The notes: generated by a model from the sequence alone, not told the origin. A stretch of DNA of 64,000 nt from Ruminiclostridium sp. (GCA_017435425.1 JAFSFC010000054.1:1-64000); one strand, 5' to 3'; shown: positions 16,372 to 25,081, counted from the first letter of the stretch. Program-made: numbers and translations.

Positions 16372-16457
16372 ATCCAATGAGAAAACCTCTGTCCCCTGCC
16401 CCCTCCGGGCAGGGGACAGCATTCCCCCAAGAGGAAAAAACGGAGGCGCAAGACCCC

Positions 16458-16949
16458 ATGCAGATCACCATCAAGCCGGCCTACCGGGAACGGAAGGCCA
16501 TTCAGGAACTTTTATTTGAATATACCGACATGGTGGTGGCCGAGGACCCCAGATATGCCGATTTCCTGGAACTCCAGCGGTTCGAGTCCGAGGTGGCCCA
16601 CCCGGAGAAGAAGTATGGCCGACCCGGCTGCCGCCTGTATCTGGTGGAAGCCGACGGCGCCCCCGCCGGGTGCATCGCCATGCAGAAGCTGGACGAGGAG
16701 CGGTGCGAGATGAAGCGGCTCTACATCCGCCCGGCCTTCCGGGGCAGGGGCATCGCCCGCCGCCTGGTGGAACGGCTTCTGGCCGACGCCCGGAAGGACG
16801 GCTACGAGGCCATGGTGCTGGACACCTTCCCCTTCCTGTGGCAGGCGGTGAGCCTGTACCGGGACCTGGGCTTCTATGAGATCCCCAGCTACAACTACAG
16901 TCCCCTGGATTCCACCATTTATATGAGAAAAGATCTATGCCCAGCATAA
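16458..16949 (+). CDS. GNAT family N-acetyltransferase
   Basis: A 163-residue GNAT acetyltransferase. The acetyl-CoA loop RPAFRGRGIARRLVERLL lies near residues 93-110, followed by the conserved LYRDLGFYEI segment. The start at 16458 excludes an upstream stretch that contains a GC-rich hairpin (near 16390-16420) and resembles no family member. The acceptor substrate is unknown. Confidence 0.8.
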   Translation: MQITIKPAYRERKAIQELLFEYTDMVVAEDPRYADFLELQRFESEVAHPEKKYGRPGCRLYLVEADGAPAGCIAMQKLDEERCEMKRLYIRPAFRGRGIARRLVERLLADARKDGYEAMVLDTFPFLWQAVSLYRDLGFYEIPSYNYSPLDSTIYMRKDLCPA

Positions 16950-16954
16950 AATCA

Positions 16955-16980
16955 GCCTTCCTCAGACGAGGAAGGCTTTT
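16955..16980 (+). terminator. terminator between GNAT and TrmH genes
   Basis: GCCTTCCTC pairs with GAGGAAGGC, followed by a T tract on the plus strand. Confidence 0.75.
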
Positions 16981-16982
16981 GT

Positions 16983-17816
16983 TTATTCCTGTGGAACCTG
17001 CAGCTGCCAGAAGGCTACGGCACTGGCGGCGGCTACGTTCAGGGAGTCCACTCCGTGGGTCATGGGGATGCGGACGGTGAAGTCGCAGTCGGCGATGGTC
17101 CCCTGGGCCAGGCCGTCCCCCTCGGTGCCCAGGATGATGGCCAGCTTTTCGCAGTCCTGGAGCCTGGGGTCCCGGATGCTGATGGAGTCATCGCTGAGGG
17201 CCATGGCGGCGGTGCGGAAGCCCATGGCTTTCAGCCGGTCCAGACCGGGCTGGGGCCAGTGGTCGTCCTCGCTCCCCAGGAAGGTCCAGGGGACCTGGAA
17301 GACCGTGCCCATGCTCACCCGGATGGCCCGGCGGTAGAGGGGGTTGCTGCAGGCGGGGGTCAGCAGGACAGCGTCCATCCCCAGGGCGGCGGCGGAACGG
17401 AAGATGGCCCCCACGTTGGTGGGGTTCATGACGTTTTCCAGGATGGCGATGCGCCGGGCGTCTTTGCAGACCTCCTCCACCGTGGGGAGCTTGGGCCGCT
17501 TCATGGCGCACAGGACCCCTCGGGTCAGCTTGAAGCCGGTGAGCTGGGTGAGGACGTCAAAGGGGGCGGTGTACACGGGGATCTCCCCGCACCGGGCGAT
17601 GACCTCCCTGGCCTGGCCCTCGATGTGCTTGTCCTCCACCAGGATGGAGACCGGCTGATACCCGGCGTTCAGGGCCCGCTCCACCACCTTGGGGCTTTCG
17701 GCGATGAAGAGGGCGTTGTCCGGGTCCTCCCGGTTGAGGAGCTGATTTTCTGTGAGCCGGGCGTAAACGTCCAGGGCGGGGTCGTTGAAATCGGTGATCT
17801 CGATGATATTCGGCAT
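16983..17816 (-). CDS. TrmH/SpoU family RNA 2'-O-methyltransferase (copy 1)
   Basis: A 277-residue SPOUT methyltransferase. An N-terminal substrate-binding domain (1-105) precedes the knot fold with the three SpoU motifs NPTNVGAIFRSAAALG, ILGTEGDGL and IPMTHGVDSLNVAAA. It should methylate a ribose in rRNA or tRNA using SAM. The start at 17816 is set by GGAGG eight bases upstream. A close paralogue is encoded at 60264-61091. The exact RNA target is not predictable. Confidence 0.88.
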   Translation of the reverse strand: MPNIIEITDFNDPALDVYARLTENQLLNREDPDNALFIAESPKVVERALNAGYQPVSILVEDKHIEGQAREVIARCGEIPVYTAPFDVLTQLTGFKLTRGVLCAMKRPKLPTVEEVCKDARRIAILENVMNPTNVGAIFRSAAALGMDAVLLTPACSNPLYRRAIRVSMGTVFQVPWTFLGSEDDHWPQPGLDRLKAMGFRTAAMALSDDSISIRDPRLQDCEKLAIILGTEGDGLAQGTIADCDFTVRIPMTHGVDSLNVAAASAVAFWQLQVPQE

Positions 17817-17913
17817 AGTAAAACCTCCCAGTGGGTTTCCTCCATTATGGAGACTTCCCAGGTCCTTGTCAATGTGGTATGATGGAAATAGTAAAGAAAA
17901 AGGAGAGGGAACC

Positions 17914-18408
17914 ATGGCAATCAAAAATGAACCCAAGATCAAAAACGGCCTCATCGTGGCCATCCGGGAGCAGCTGGAGCACCGGGCACTGTGGATGTAC
18001 CTTCTGTGCGACGAGGCAAAGAAGAAGGGCCTGCCGCCCGAGGAGTACGCCCCTGCCGCCATCCGTCGGTGCGGCCTGTTCCAGGGGGCCAACCTGCGGA
18101 AGAAGGCCGGGGGAGGGTCCTCCCTGAAGGGCCTGAAGAAGACCCTGTTCACCAAGCCCGCCCAGTGGGTCTTTGAGATGAAGGTCCTCCGGTGCGACGA
18201 CGACCACCTGGACATCGACTTCCACTACTGCCCCCTGGTGAAGGCCTGGCAGAAGCAGGGCTGCAGCGACGAGGAGATCCAGCTGCTGTGCGACCACGCC
18301 ATGTGCGGGGACCGAGGCATCGCCGAGAGCTTCGGCTGTGAACTGGACCTGCCGGCCACCATTGCAAATGGGGATGATTGCTGTAAGATTCGGTTTGTAA
18401 GGAGATAA
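17914..18408 (+). CDS. L-2-amino-thiazoline-4-carboxylic acid hydrolase family protein
   Basis: A 164-residue protein resembling the ATC hydrolase family. The C-terminal segment CPLVKAWQKQGCSDEEIQLLCD followed by AMCGDRGI is the family signature. In pseudomonads a member opens the thiazoline ring during L-cysteine formation, but many anaerobe homologues have unknown substrates. AAAGGAG precedes the ATG. It converges on the DUF262 gene with a shared terminator. Confidence 0.7.
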   Translation: MAIKNEPKIKNGLIVAIREQLEHRALWMYLLCDEAKKKGLPPEEYAPAAIRRCGLFQGANLRKKAGGGSSLKGLKKTLFTKPAQWVFEMKVLRCDDDHLDIDFHYCPLVKAWQKQGCSDEEIQLLCDHAMCGDRGIAESFGCELDLPATIANGDDCCKIRFVRR

Positions 18409-18414
18409 AAGAAA

Positions 18415-18446
18415 AAGGACCTGTAATCATAGGATTACAGGTCCTT
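18415..18446. terminator. bidirectional terminator
   Basis: AAGGACCTGTAATC pairs with GATTACAGGTCCTT around a four-base loop between convergent genes. Confidence 0.85.
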
Positions 18447-18452
18447 GGTTTG

Positions 18453-20126
18453 TTACTTCCAGATGAGTAATGCATAATCTGCGAATAAATGTTGACGAGT
18501 TTCGATTTCGGCTGGAGTCCAAACAGAATTGTTTGCAATTTCTTTGTTTGGATCAATTTTGGAGGTTAAATATCTTGGTTTTTTAGTGTCGAAGTCTTTG
18601 TTAGAAATAGATCGATTGATGGGGCCACTCAAAAGAGCAAGATTACCTAATCGCCAAAGATATTCTTCGTGAATATCGTCGGAAACCATCCAAATGGAGT
18701 TATCCTCAGGCATAATATGTTCTATATGGACGTCAGTGTTGTCGATGTTTATTTCGTTAGTACGATCTAAGTGCTTATGAATCTTACGAAGGATGTATCG
18801 AATGGTTTCCTTGGTTGATTTTGATCCGCTCCAAATACAGAAAGCGTCATGAAACTCTTTGTCGCCAACCATTTCTGTTTTAATACGGTCAACAATTAGG
18901 TCAACTGTGTCTAATGTTCCGTCATATATTTCTTTTGCAATAGTCGCAAAAATAACCTCGGATTTGTTTGCAACTTTTCCGCAAATAGTGAAATTTCGAA
19001 AAATATATGTCTCGATAGACTGAATGACAGTTCGAATATCTGCCTCGGTAAAGGGGGTTGGGGCTTGGCGGATAGCAAGGACAATGGGGTAAAAAGAACT
19101 GGCTTTCAGTGTTTTTAATGCAACCAAGCTGTTGATCAAATAATTGTCTGAAAAATCAACATTGTCAGACGGAGTTGTTATGTCATGGTAACACTGAGCG
19201 TGGGCAGCAAGATTTTTCAGCAATTCTTTACTTGCTCTTGGACTAGAGATGCGTTTGCTAATACTGCGGTAAAGATCTTTTTCGCGAGTAAAGTTGTTGG
19301 TAGCATTCCAAAAGTGGCGAATGTACTTGGTGGGGTCTGCACGATCTAGGGCGTTGATCATAGAATTCCATTGAGATTGTGCTTGAGAGATATCCTTGGA
19401 TTGACTAAATACAAAGTTTTTTAAGAGATCGGCAGTTTCGAGATCCTTGCCTCTAGCATTCAATGTTTCAAAAATGACAAAGGCTTCGTCTAACTTTGTT
19501 GCTTCTAAGTATAGAACATTAAAACGCTTGGTGAAAGTGTTGTAGTATTCATCTAAAACATCTAGTTTGTCTTCATCATCAGATGCGGCGTCTAATTGAA
19601 TGTTTAGCTTCTCAAAAAAATACACGTATGCTTTTCGAAGTCGCTCGTGGGATTTTTTCTTTACTTTTTTTGTGTTGTCGGGGAGGCCTAGTTGGATTTT
19701 GTCTCTAAAATAATCACAATCTAATTCGCCTAAATGTAAGTGCAACTGATTGTCCGAAGGGGACAAGTAACGACCGATGTGGATGCTGGCAATATCAGAT
19801 TTTTTGTAATCAGCACGGGGCAAATTAGTGCTTTTATAAAGATCATCGTACAAGTGTTGCAGTGTCCTCATAAAGATTGTAGAAGTAATTGTGCGTTGCT
19901 GTCCATCGATTATATATTTTTTCTTGCTACTTTCATCATTATGGATAACGATCTGACCAAAGAAATGATCAGCACTGTCACTAGATTCCTTTGTAGTATT
20001 GAGATCATCCCAAAAATCACTTAATTCAGCATCTTCCCAGGAGTATTCCCGCTGATAATTGGGGATGTAATAAGTATTGCCGAGGAAAGTGTTCATGGTT
20101 TGAATAGCGCAGTTTTGTAAAGCCAT
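18453..20126 (-). CDS. DUF262/DUF1524 GmrSD-like protein
   Basis: A 557-residue protein with an N-terminal DUF262 domain (IPNYQREYSW near 21-30, DGQQR at 74-78) and a C-terminal DUF1524 HNH-like nuclease segment (HIEHIMPED). This is the architecture of GmrSD-type modification-dependent restriction enzymes and of several orphan anti-phage proteins. DUF262 uses nucleotide hydrolysis; the HNH part cleaves DNA. The gene is much more AT-rich than both neighbours, stands alone with its own promoter, and looks recently acquired. AGGAGG precedes the ATG. Confidence 0.85.
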   Translation of the reverse strand: MALQNCAIQTMNTFLGNTYYIPNYQREYSWEDAELSDFWDDLNTTKESSDSADHFFGQIVIHNDESSKKKYIIDGQQRTITSTIFMRTLQHLYDDLYKSTNLPRADYKKSDIASIHIGRYLSPSDNQLHLHLGELDCDYFRDKIQLGLPDNTKKVKKKSHERLRKAYVYFFEKLNIQLDAASDDEDKLDVLDEYYNTFTKRFNVLYLEATKLDEAFVIFETLNARGKDLETADLLKNFVFSQSKDISQAQSQWNSMINALDRADPTKYIRHFWNATNNFTREKDLYRSISKRISSPRASKELLKNLAAHAQCYHDITTPSDNVDFSDNYLINSLVALKTLKASSFYPIVLAIRQAPTPFTEADIRTVIQSIETYIFRNFTICGKVANKSEVIFATIAKEIYDGTLDTVDLIVDRIKTEMVGDKEFHDAFCIWSGSKSTKETIRYILRKIHKHLDRTNEINIDNTDVHIEHIMPEDNSIWMVSDDIHEEYLWRLGNLALLSGPINRSISNKDFDTKKPRYLTSKIDPNKEIANNSVWTPAEIETRQHLFADYALLIWK

Positions 20127-20154
20127 GGTAGTCCTCCTTTGTCTGTATACGTAT

Positions 20155-20183
20155 ATGCTAACATATTATTAAAGGAAACTCAA
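20155..20183 (-). promoter_or_regulatory. promoter of the DUF262 gene
   Basis: TTGAGT (20183-20178) and TAGCAT (20160-20155) with a 17-base spacer on the minus strand, 29 bases from the start codon. Confidence 0.5.
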
Positions 20184-20232
20184 TATTATTAGCGGTTTTG
20201 GCCTGTAGAGGGACACAGTGGCGATGAAAACC

Positions 20233-20256
20233 GAGCACCTGCCGTGGCAGGTGCTC
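20233..20256 (-). terminator. terminator after alanine dehydrogenase
   Basis: GAGCACCTGCC pairs with GGCAGGTGCTC around two bases, eight bases beyond the ald stop. Confidence 0.65.
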
Positions 20257-20264
20257 TTCGTTTC

Positions 20265-21431
20265 TTACAGCTCAATAAAATTAGTAGACCGGGAGGTAGT
20301 CGCAGGAGGAGCGGGGTCCAGCTGGCGGTCAGCGATCCCCAAAATCTTCTCCGGCTGGATCCAGGGTCTGCCCTGGATGCAGCTGGTCTCCTCGTGGGTC
20401 AGGTAGCCCTTGTAGGCGGTGAGGCTCCGGCGGATGAAGCCGTCCCGGACGCAGGCCTCCTCCAGGCCGTTGTTCAGGATGTTCAGCAGCATGGGCAGGG
20501 TCTCGGCGGCCAGGGCCACAGAGGTGGAGTGGGCCACGGCACCGGGGATGTTGCTGACGCAGTAGTGGACCACGCCGTTGACCACATAGCGGGGGTTGTC
20601 GTGGTGGGTCTCATGGCTGGACTCGATGGCGCCGGGGTCGTCGTTGGAGATGTCCACCAGGACGGAGCCGGGCTCCATGAGCTTGAGCATTTCCTTGTCG
20701 ATGAGGAAGTCCTTGCGCTGCTTGGGCCACTTGACGCAGTTGATGACCATGTCCATCTGGTCCAGCACGGAGGTGATGGTCTCCTTGGTGCAGAACATGG
20801 TGTTGATCTGGTTGTGATAGCGCTCGCCCAGGGTCTTCAGGACGCCGATGTTGATGTCCATGACGGTGCAGTTGGCTCCCAGGGCGTGGAGGACGGACAG
20901 AGCCCCCTGGCCCACGATGCCGCCGCCCAGGATGAGGACGTTCATGCCGGGGGCACCGGCGAAGCCGCCCACGAACTTTCCCTTGCCGCCGTTGATGGTC
21001 AGCATGGACTCCAGACCGAAGAGGGCACCCTGCTTGCCGGCGGCCTCGCAGTTGGGGGAGCCGTAGCGGTGGCTGTCCTCGGCGGTGATGGCGATGCACT
21101 TGCTGTCCAGGATGGCCTGGACCTCCTCGGGGTGTCCGGCGGGGTGGACGCAGCAGTAGATCATGAGGCCTTCCCGCAGGTAGTGGAATTCGGAGGGTTC
21201 GATCTCCTTGACCTTGGCGATAAACTCGCAGGTGGTCCAGATTTCCTCGGCGGTGTCCACCAGGATGGCCCCGGCCTTTTCATAGGCGGCGTTGGCAAAG
21301 CCAGCCCCCAGACCGGCGTCCTTCTGGACCTTGACGGTGTGACCGGCGGCCACGATGGAGGCGATCTCCACGGGGGTGCAGATGACCCGGCTCTCGCCCT
21401 CCTTGATGTCTTTCAGCATACCGAATACCAT
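20265..21431 (-). CDS. ald: alanine dehydrogenase
   Basis: A 388-residue member of the alanine dehydrogenase/transhydrogenase family. The N-terminal substrate domain has the KVKE segment with the catalytic Lys and a His-containing VHPAG stretch. The Rossmann NAD domain has VLILGGGIVGQGA. The late segment SNIPGAVAHSTSVAL is diagnostic. It converts L-alanine to pyruvate and ammonium with NAD. The C-terminal tail after about residue 360 is somewhat longer than in Bacillus Ald. Its leader contains a GC-rich CCGGGGC hairpin. Confidence 0.88.
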   Translation of the reverse strand: MVFGMLKDIKEGESRVICTPVEIASIVAAGHTVKVQKDAGLGAGFANAAYEKAGAILVDTAEEIWTTCEFIAKVKEIEPSEFHYLREGLMIYCCVHPAGHPEEVQAILDSKCIAITAEDSHRYGSPNCEAAGKQGALFGLESMLTINGGKGKFVGGFAGAPGMNVLILGGGIVGQGALSVLHALGANCTVMDINIGVLKTLGERYHNQINTMFCTKETITSVLDQMDMVINCVKWPKQRKDFLIDKEMLKLMEPGSVLVDISNDDPGAIESSHETHHDNPRYVVNGVVHYCVSNIPGAVAHSTSVALAAETLPMLLNILNNGLEEACVRDGFIRRSLTAYKGYLTHEETSCIQGRPWIQPEKILGIADRQLDPAPPATTSRSTNFIEL

Positions 21432-21495
21432 ACGAATTCCTCCTATAGGTTCCGGGGCAGGGCCCCGGTGCAGTTTGACACGAATCTTGTCATAT

Positions 21496-21524
21496 ATTAT
21501 AAAGAGAATCTATGGTGTTGTAAA
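21496..21524 (-). promoter_or_regulatory. promoter of ald
   Basis: TTTACA (21524-21519) and TATAAT (21501-21496) with a 17-base spacer on the minus strand. Confidence 0.7.
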
Positions 21525-21669
21525 GGTCTTCTTCCTGATTCGCCGAGCGGAGAATCCACCATTGAACTTTATGCATGTATTTGAAAGATTTCTCTTGCTT
21601 ATTGGCGAAAAATAGTATAAATTATCATAGTTCGTATTTTTGTGTAAATAGATTGAAAAAGGTGCATAC

Positions 21670-23007
21670 ATGAAACTATGGAAAGACCCCCGCTTTTGTA
21701 AATTCCTCATCCCCTCGATGATCGGTGCCTTTCTTTTCGTGATCCCCATCAACCAGGGCGGCAACCTGACCATCCCCATTGCTGTGGCGGCCAACAAGCT
21801 GCTGGACCTCATGGGGGACCACACCCTGACCATCATCTGGGCGCTGATCTCCATCAGCGCCATCCTGACCCTCCTGCACAGAGCCTTTGGCCTTCCGTTC
21901 CTGAAGAAGAACCCCAAGATGGATGCCCTCTTTGGGGTAAAAGGATTTTGGTTCTGGATCCGCATGATCGGCTTCCTCTTCGCCAACATGATCTTCTTTG
22001 GCCTTGGTCCCGACTTCATCATCGGCGACCTCACCGGCGGCCTGGTCATCAACGACCTGATCCCCATCCTGGTGTGTGTCTTCCTGCTGGCAGGCCTCCT
22101 GCTGGCCCTGCTGCTGAACTATGGTCTGCTGGACTTTTTCGGCGCTCTGCTGATCAAGATCATGCGCCCGGTCTTCAATCTGCCCGGCCGAAGCGCCCTG
22201 GACTGCGTGGCATCCTGGCTGGGTGACGGCTCCATCGGTGTTCTGCTCACCAGTAAGCAGTATGAGGAGGGCTTTTACTCCCGCCGGGAGGCCACCGTCA
22301 TTGCCACCACCTTCTCTGCCGTCAGTATCACCTTCAGCCTGGTGGTCATCAGCCAGGTGGGGCTGGAGCATATGTTCCTTCCCTTCTATCTGGTCGTGAC
22401 CTTGGCGGGCATTGTGGCGGCCATCATCGTCCCCAAGCTGCCCCCTCTGTCCCGGATCCCCGACACCTACAACACCGAAGTTCCCCACCGGGAGGATATC
22501 CCCAATGGCATGACCCCTGCTCAGTACGGTCTGGAGCTGGCCCTGAACAAGGCAGGGAAGGCACCCAGCCTCAAGGCCTTTTTCAAAGAGGGCTTTGAAA
22601 ATGTGTTCGAGATGTGGTTCGGCACCCTGCCGGTGATTCTGGCCATGGGTACCCTGGCCCTGATCGTGGCAGAGTTCACCCCTGTGTTCAAGATCCTGGG
22701 CATGCCTTTCATCCCTGTCTATGAGCTGCTGCAGCTGCCCGAGGCCCAGCTGGCCAGCCAGACGGTCATTGTGGGCTTTGCAGATATGTTCCTGCCCAGC
22801 GTCATTGCCAGCTCCATTGAGAGCGAGATCACTCGGTTCGTGGTGGCGGCCACCAGCGTGACCCAGCTGATCTATATGTCCGAGATCGGCAGCATCATCA
22901 TGGGCAGTAAGATCCCCGTTTCTCTCCCCAAGCTGTTCATCATCTTCCTGGAGAGAACCATCGTCACCCTGCCGGTGGTGGCCCTCCTTGCCCATTTGAT
23001 TTTCTAA
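21670..23007 (+). CDS. YjiH family transporter with nucleoside-recognition (Gate) domains
   Basis: A 445-residue inner-membrane protein with about ten to eleven hydrophobic segments. Two Gate-type motifs are visible around DCVASWLGDGSIGVLLTS and the ADMFLPSVIASSIES repeat, as in YjiH and SpmA/B-like proteins. Members are thought to transport nucleosides, purines or other small solutes; the substrate is unknown. The gene has its own start region (a TATAAA-like box at 21616-21621) and a strong terminator. Confidence 0.78.
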   Translation: MKLWKDPRFCKFLIPSMIGAFLFVIPINQGGNLTIPIAVAANKLLDLMGDHTLTIIWALISISAILTLLHRAFGLPFLKKNPKMDALFGVKGFWFWIRMIGFLFANMIFFGLGPDFIIGDLTGGLVINDLIPILVCVFLLAGLLLALLLNYGLLDFFGALLIKIMRPVFNLPGRSALDCVASWLGDGSIGVLLTSKQYEEGFYSRREATVIATTFSAVSITFSLVVISQVGLEHMFLPFYLVVTLAGIVAAIIVPKLPPLSRIPDTYNTEVPHREDIPNGMTPAQYGLELALNKAGKAPSLKAFFKEGFENVFEMWFGTLPVILAMGTLALIVAEFTPVFKILGMPFIPVYELLQLPEAQLASQTVIVGFADMFLPSVIASSIESEITRFVVAATSVTQLIYMSEIGSIIMGSKIPVSLPKLFIIFLERTIVTLPVVALLAHLIF

Positions 23008-23015
23008 GTAAAACG

Positions 23016-23046
23016 AAGAAAAACCGCCGTTTCCGGCGGTTTTTCT
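23016..23046 (+). terminator. terminator after yjiH
   Basis: AAGAAAAACCGCC pairs with GGCGGTTTTTCTT. Confidence 0.85.
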
Positions 23047-23075
23047 TTTTGCTTTCCTATTTGATTCAGGATCGG

Positions 23076-23891
23076 TTACTCCACCGAGATCAGCTCAATG
23101 TGGAAGTTCAGCTCCTTGTCTGCCATTTCGTGGTTGGCGTCAAAGGTGATGGTGGACTCGTCACGGGCGGCCACTCGAACCTGCACGGGCTGACCGTTGG
23201 CGCCATACAGCATAGCATGCTCGCCCACCTGCAGATCTTCACAGCCGGGCAGCTGGCTGATCTCCACCGTCAGGATGGCACGGGGATCGGAATAGCCGTA
23301 AGCCTGGTCGGGGGTCAGATGGATGTCGATGCTCTGGCCCACTTCCATGGTGGCCACGGCTTCATCATAGCCGCGGATCATCATGCCCACGCCGCAGATG
23401 AACTCCAGAGGCTCACCCCGCTCATAGGAAGAGTCAAAGACGGTGCCGTCGTTCAGGGTGCCGCGATAGTGGGTCTTGCATAGCTTGCCCACGTTGGGGC
23501 CCTCAATGTCGGGCATGGCGTGGCCGCCGCAGCCACCGCCGCAGTGATGGTCTTCGCCGTGGTGGTGGTCGCAGTTGGCACCGGCGGACTGGAGCTCGCC
23601 CTTCAGATAGGCCTGGACGGCTGCGTCGGCATCGCCCTCTGCACCGGAGCAGATCTCAATACCGGCGCCAGACAGAGCGGCCTGTGCGCCGCCGCCGATG
23701 CCGCCGCACAGCAGGACGCTCACGGAACGCTCAGCCAGAAAGCCTGCCAGCGCCTCGTGGCCGCTCCCGTTGGTGTCAATGAGCTCGCTGGAGACCACCT
23801 GACCGGCCTCGATCTCGTACAGCTTAAAGTTTTCAGTATGGCCGAAGTGCTGAAAGACTTCGCCATTATCAAAAGGAACTGCAATTTTCAT
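23076..23891 (-). CDS. NifX-like/FKBP (SlyD-like) fusion with metal-binding linker
   Basis: A 271-residue two-domain protein. Residues 1-100 match the dinitrogenase Fe-Mo cofactor (NifX/NafY-like) domain: MKIAVPFDN, HFGH and the LLCGGIGGG turn. A His/Cys-rich linker (107-124) follows. Residues about 133-271 form an FKBP-type prolyl isomerase with an inserted flap domain as in SlyD, ending DANHEMADKEL. SlyD binds nickel and helps hydrogenase assembly in enterics. The fusion suggests a metal-cluster chaperone/foldase. It is a single gene with its own promoter. Confidence 0.85.
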   Translation of the reverse strand: MKIAVPFDNGEVFQHFGHTENFKLYEIEAGQVVSSELIDTNGSGHEALAGFLAERSVSVLLCGGIGGGAQAALSGAGIEICSGAEGDADAAVQAYLKGELQSAGANCDHHHGEDHHCGGGCGGHAMPDIEGPNVGKLCKTHYRGTLNDGTVFDSSYERGEPLEFICGVGMMIRGYDEAVATMEVGQSIDIHLTPDQAYGYSDPRAILTVEISQLPGCEDLQVGEHAMLYGANGQPVQVRVAARDESTITFDANHEMADKELNFHIELISVE

Positions 23892-23933
23892 GGATAACTT
23901 CCTCCGTTATGTAATCAAATCAATCAAACAAGA

Positions 23934-23962
23934 ATTATACTCCAAACAAGAGAAAATGGCAA
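23934..23962 (-). promoter_or_regulatory. promoter of the NifX-FKBP gene
   Basis: TTGCCA (23962-23957) and TATAAT (23939-23934) with a 17-base spacer on the minus strand. Confidence 0.75.
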
Positions 23963-23976
23963 CCGGAAACATGATG

Positions 23977-24080
23977 GGATTTTACGGCGGCCAAGCCGCC
24001 TGGAAGTGGCCGTGGGTTCGATGCACCAACGTGGGAAAAGCAAAAAGAGCACCTGCAAAAATGCAGGTGCTCTTTTTGGT
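23977..24080 (+). repeat. 104-bp direct repeat, copy A
   Basis: Nearly the same sequence recurs in the same orientation at 24978-25081. It contains GGCGGCCAAGCCGCC, a segment CCGTGGGTTCGA that matches the tRNA-Pro T-arm, then GTGGGAAAAGC and a terminator-like hairpin. The hairpin stems differ in sequence between the copies but remain paired. Confidence 0.8.
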
Positions 24081-24109
24081 AACAGTTGATAATAATGATA
24101 CGGTTTTAT

Positions 24110-24145
24110 ATGGTTGCATTATGGTTGCATTGGAACTGCAACCAT
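24110..24145 (+). repeat. tandem 11-bp repeat plus inverted repeat
   Basis: ATGGTTGCATT occurs twice in tandem (24110-24120, 24121-24131). The second forms a perfect 9-base stem with TGCAACCAT at 24137-24145, and another TGCAACC follows near 24158. Such clusters resemble integrase arm sites, but no integrase gene is present. Confidence 0.45.
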
Positions 24146-24220
24146 AAGAGCGAAAAATGCAACCCTTTCCCAGAAATGCAACTCTCATAAAAACGGTTAG
24201 ACAAATTGGAATTTGCTTAA

Positions 24221-24736
24221 CTACTTCAAACCACAGCGCATGTATAATTCTTCAATGCACGATGTTTTATAATCGATGTATTTCTCAATCTCATTTGGAA
24301 ATAGTATTGCGGCAGTTTCCTTTACTAAGCTGTACTTTTTGACTGCTTCTCGATTATTTTTCAAGTAATCTCTAAATGTGACATGACGATGTAATTCCTC
24401 AGAATATTGAGGGCAAACATACAAATGGTGTTTGTGTAGATGGGGTTTATTCGAATACTTAAATGCCTCTCTATCTTTGATTCCAAGGTCGCCTTCGTGT
24501 ATATATCCAATCGTTTCTAATTTTTGAACAACAGTCGCAAATACAGAATAATCTTTGATTACTACATCAATATCAATAATAGGCTTAGCAGATAGTCCTT
24601 CAACCGATGTGCTTCCAACATGCTCAATCCCAATAATTAAATCACCGATTACACGTTCAATTTCCTTTTTTATTTCTTCAAAAGCGGATTTCCATGCTTT
24701 GTCATAAGGCACAACGATAACTTTTTTTGTTCTCAT
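24221..24736 (-). CDS. GrpB family (UPF0157) nucleotidyltransferase-like protein
   Basis: A 171-residue GrpB-family protein with the core IEHVGSTSVEGLSAKPIIDIDV, where the GS and DxD residues are those of a nucleotidyltransferase fold. The molecular role of this family is not established. The gene is markedly AT-rich and lies between two direct repeats and an orphan tRNA-Pro end, so it was probably carried in by a small mobile element. Confidence 0.82.
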   Translation of the reverse strand: MRTKKVIVVPYDKAWKSAFEEIKKEIERVIGDLIIGIEHVGSTSVEGLSAKPIIDIDVVIKDYSVFATVVQKLETIGYIHEGDLGIKDREAFKYSNKPHLHKHHLYVCPQYSEELHRHVTFRDYLKNNREAVKKYSLVKETAAILFPNEIEKYIDYKTSCIEELYMRCGLK

Positions 24737-24804
24737 ATATAAACACCGTCAAATTCAAGTTTGTTTAACTGATTATATCATAGATTCGTAAAATGGAAAG
24801 TATA

Positions 24805-24849
24805 AAGACCGACCATTCTAATACTTCTCGTATCAAAATGATCGGTCTT
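24805..24849 (-). terminator. hairpin downstream of the orphan tRNA-Pro end
   Basis: AAGACCGA and TCGGTCTT (with CATT/AATG inside) form a long imperfect hairpin just beyond the orphan tRNA 3' end at 24851-24870 on the minus strand. It may be the original tRNA-Pro terminator. Confidence 0.55.
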
Positions 24850-24850
24850 A

Positions 24851-24870
24851 TTTGGTCCGAGTAGCGGGAT
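24851..24870 (-). other. orphan 3' end of tRNA-Pro
   Basis: Twenty bases identical to 25076-25095, covering the acceptor strand and CCA of the intact tRNA-Pro gene. No remaining tRNA body adjoins it. It could be an attachment-site remnant or what is left of a tandem tRNA copy. Confidence 0.7.
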
Positions 24871-24977
24871 GCCTCCGCGCTAAGAGCCGCCTTCGGCGGT
24901 TGCGCTCCGACACGCCCACTGCGGTGGGTGTCGAACCCACGGGGAAGTCGGGCTTGCGCCCGATTCCCCGCCACGGC

Positions 24978-25081
24978 GGATTTAACGGCGGCCAAGCCGC
25001 CTGAAGAGGCCGTGGGTTCGATGCACCAACGTGGGAAAAGCAAAAAGGACACTTGCAAAGAATGCAAGTGTCCTTTTTGGT
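24978..25081 (+). repeat. 104-bp direct repeat, copy B
   Basis: Second copy of the element at 23977-24080, ending at the CCA of the intact tRNA-Pro gene. On the minus strand it forms the sequence immediately downstream of that tRNA. The stretch 24871-24977 beside it holds small GC-rich hairpins only. Confidence 0.8.
25042..25077 (-). terminator. terminator after tRNA-Pro
   Basis: AAAAAGGACACTTGCA pairs with TGCAAGTGTCCTTTTT directly after the tRNA CCA on the minus strand. Confidence 0.8.

Noticed and set aside
16377-16457. Upstream extension of the GNAT protein
   Set aside because: The added residues coincide with a GC-rich hairpin and do not look like a family N-terminus; the start at 16458 gives a normal length.
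24000-24027. T-arm-like segment near 24010 as a tRNA gene
   Set aside because: Only the T-arm half matches tRNA-Pro; no acceptor, D-arm or anticodon arm can be drawn.
25042-25077. tRNA-Pro terminator hairpin as an independent small RNA
   Set aside because: It directly follows the CCA and has the shape of an ordinary terminator; no separate promoter is present.
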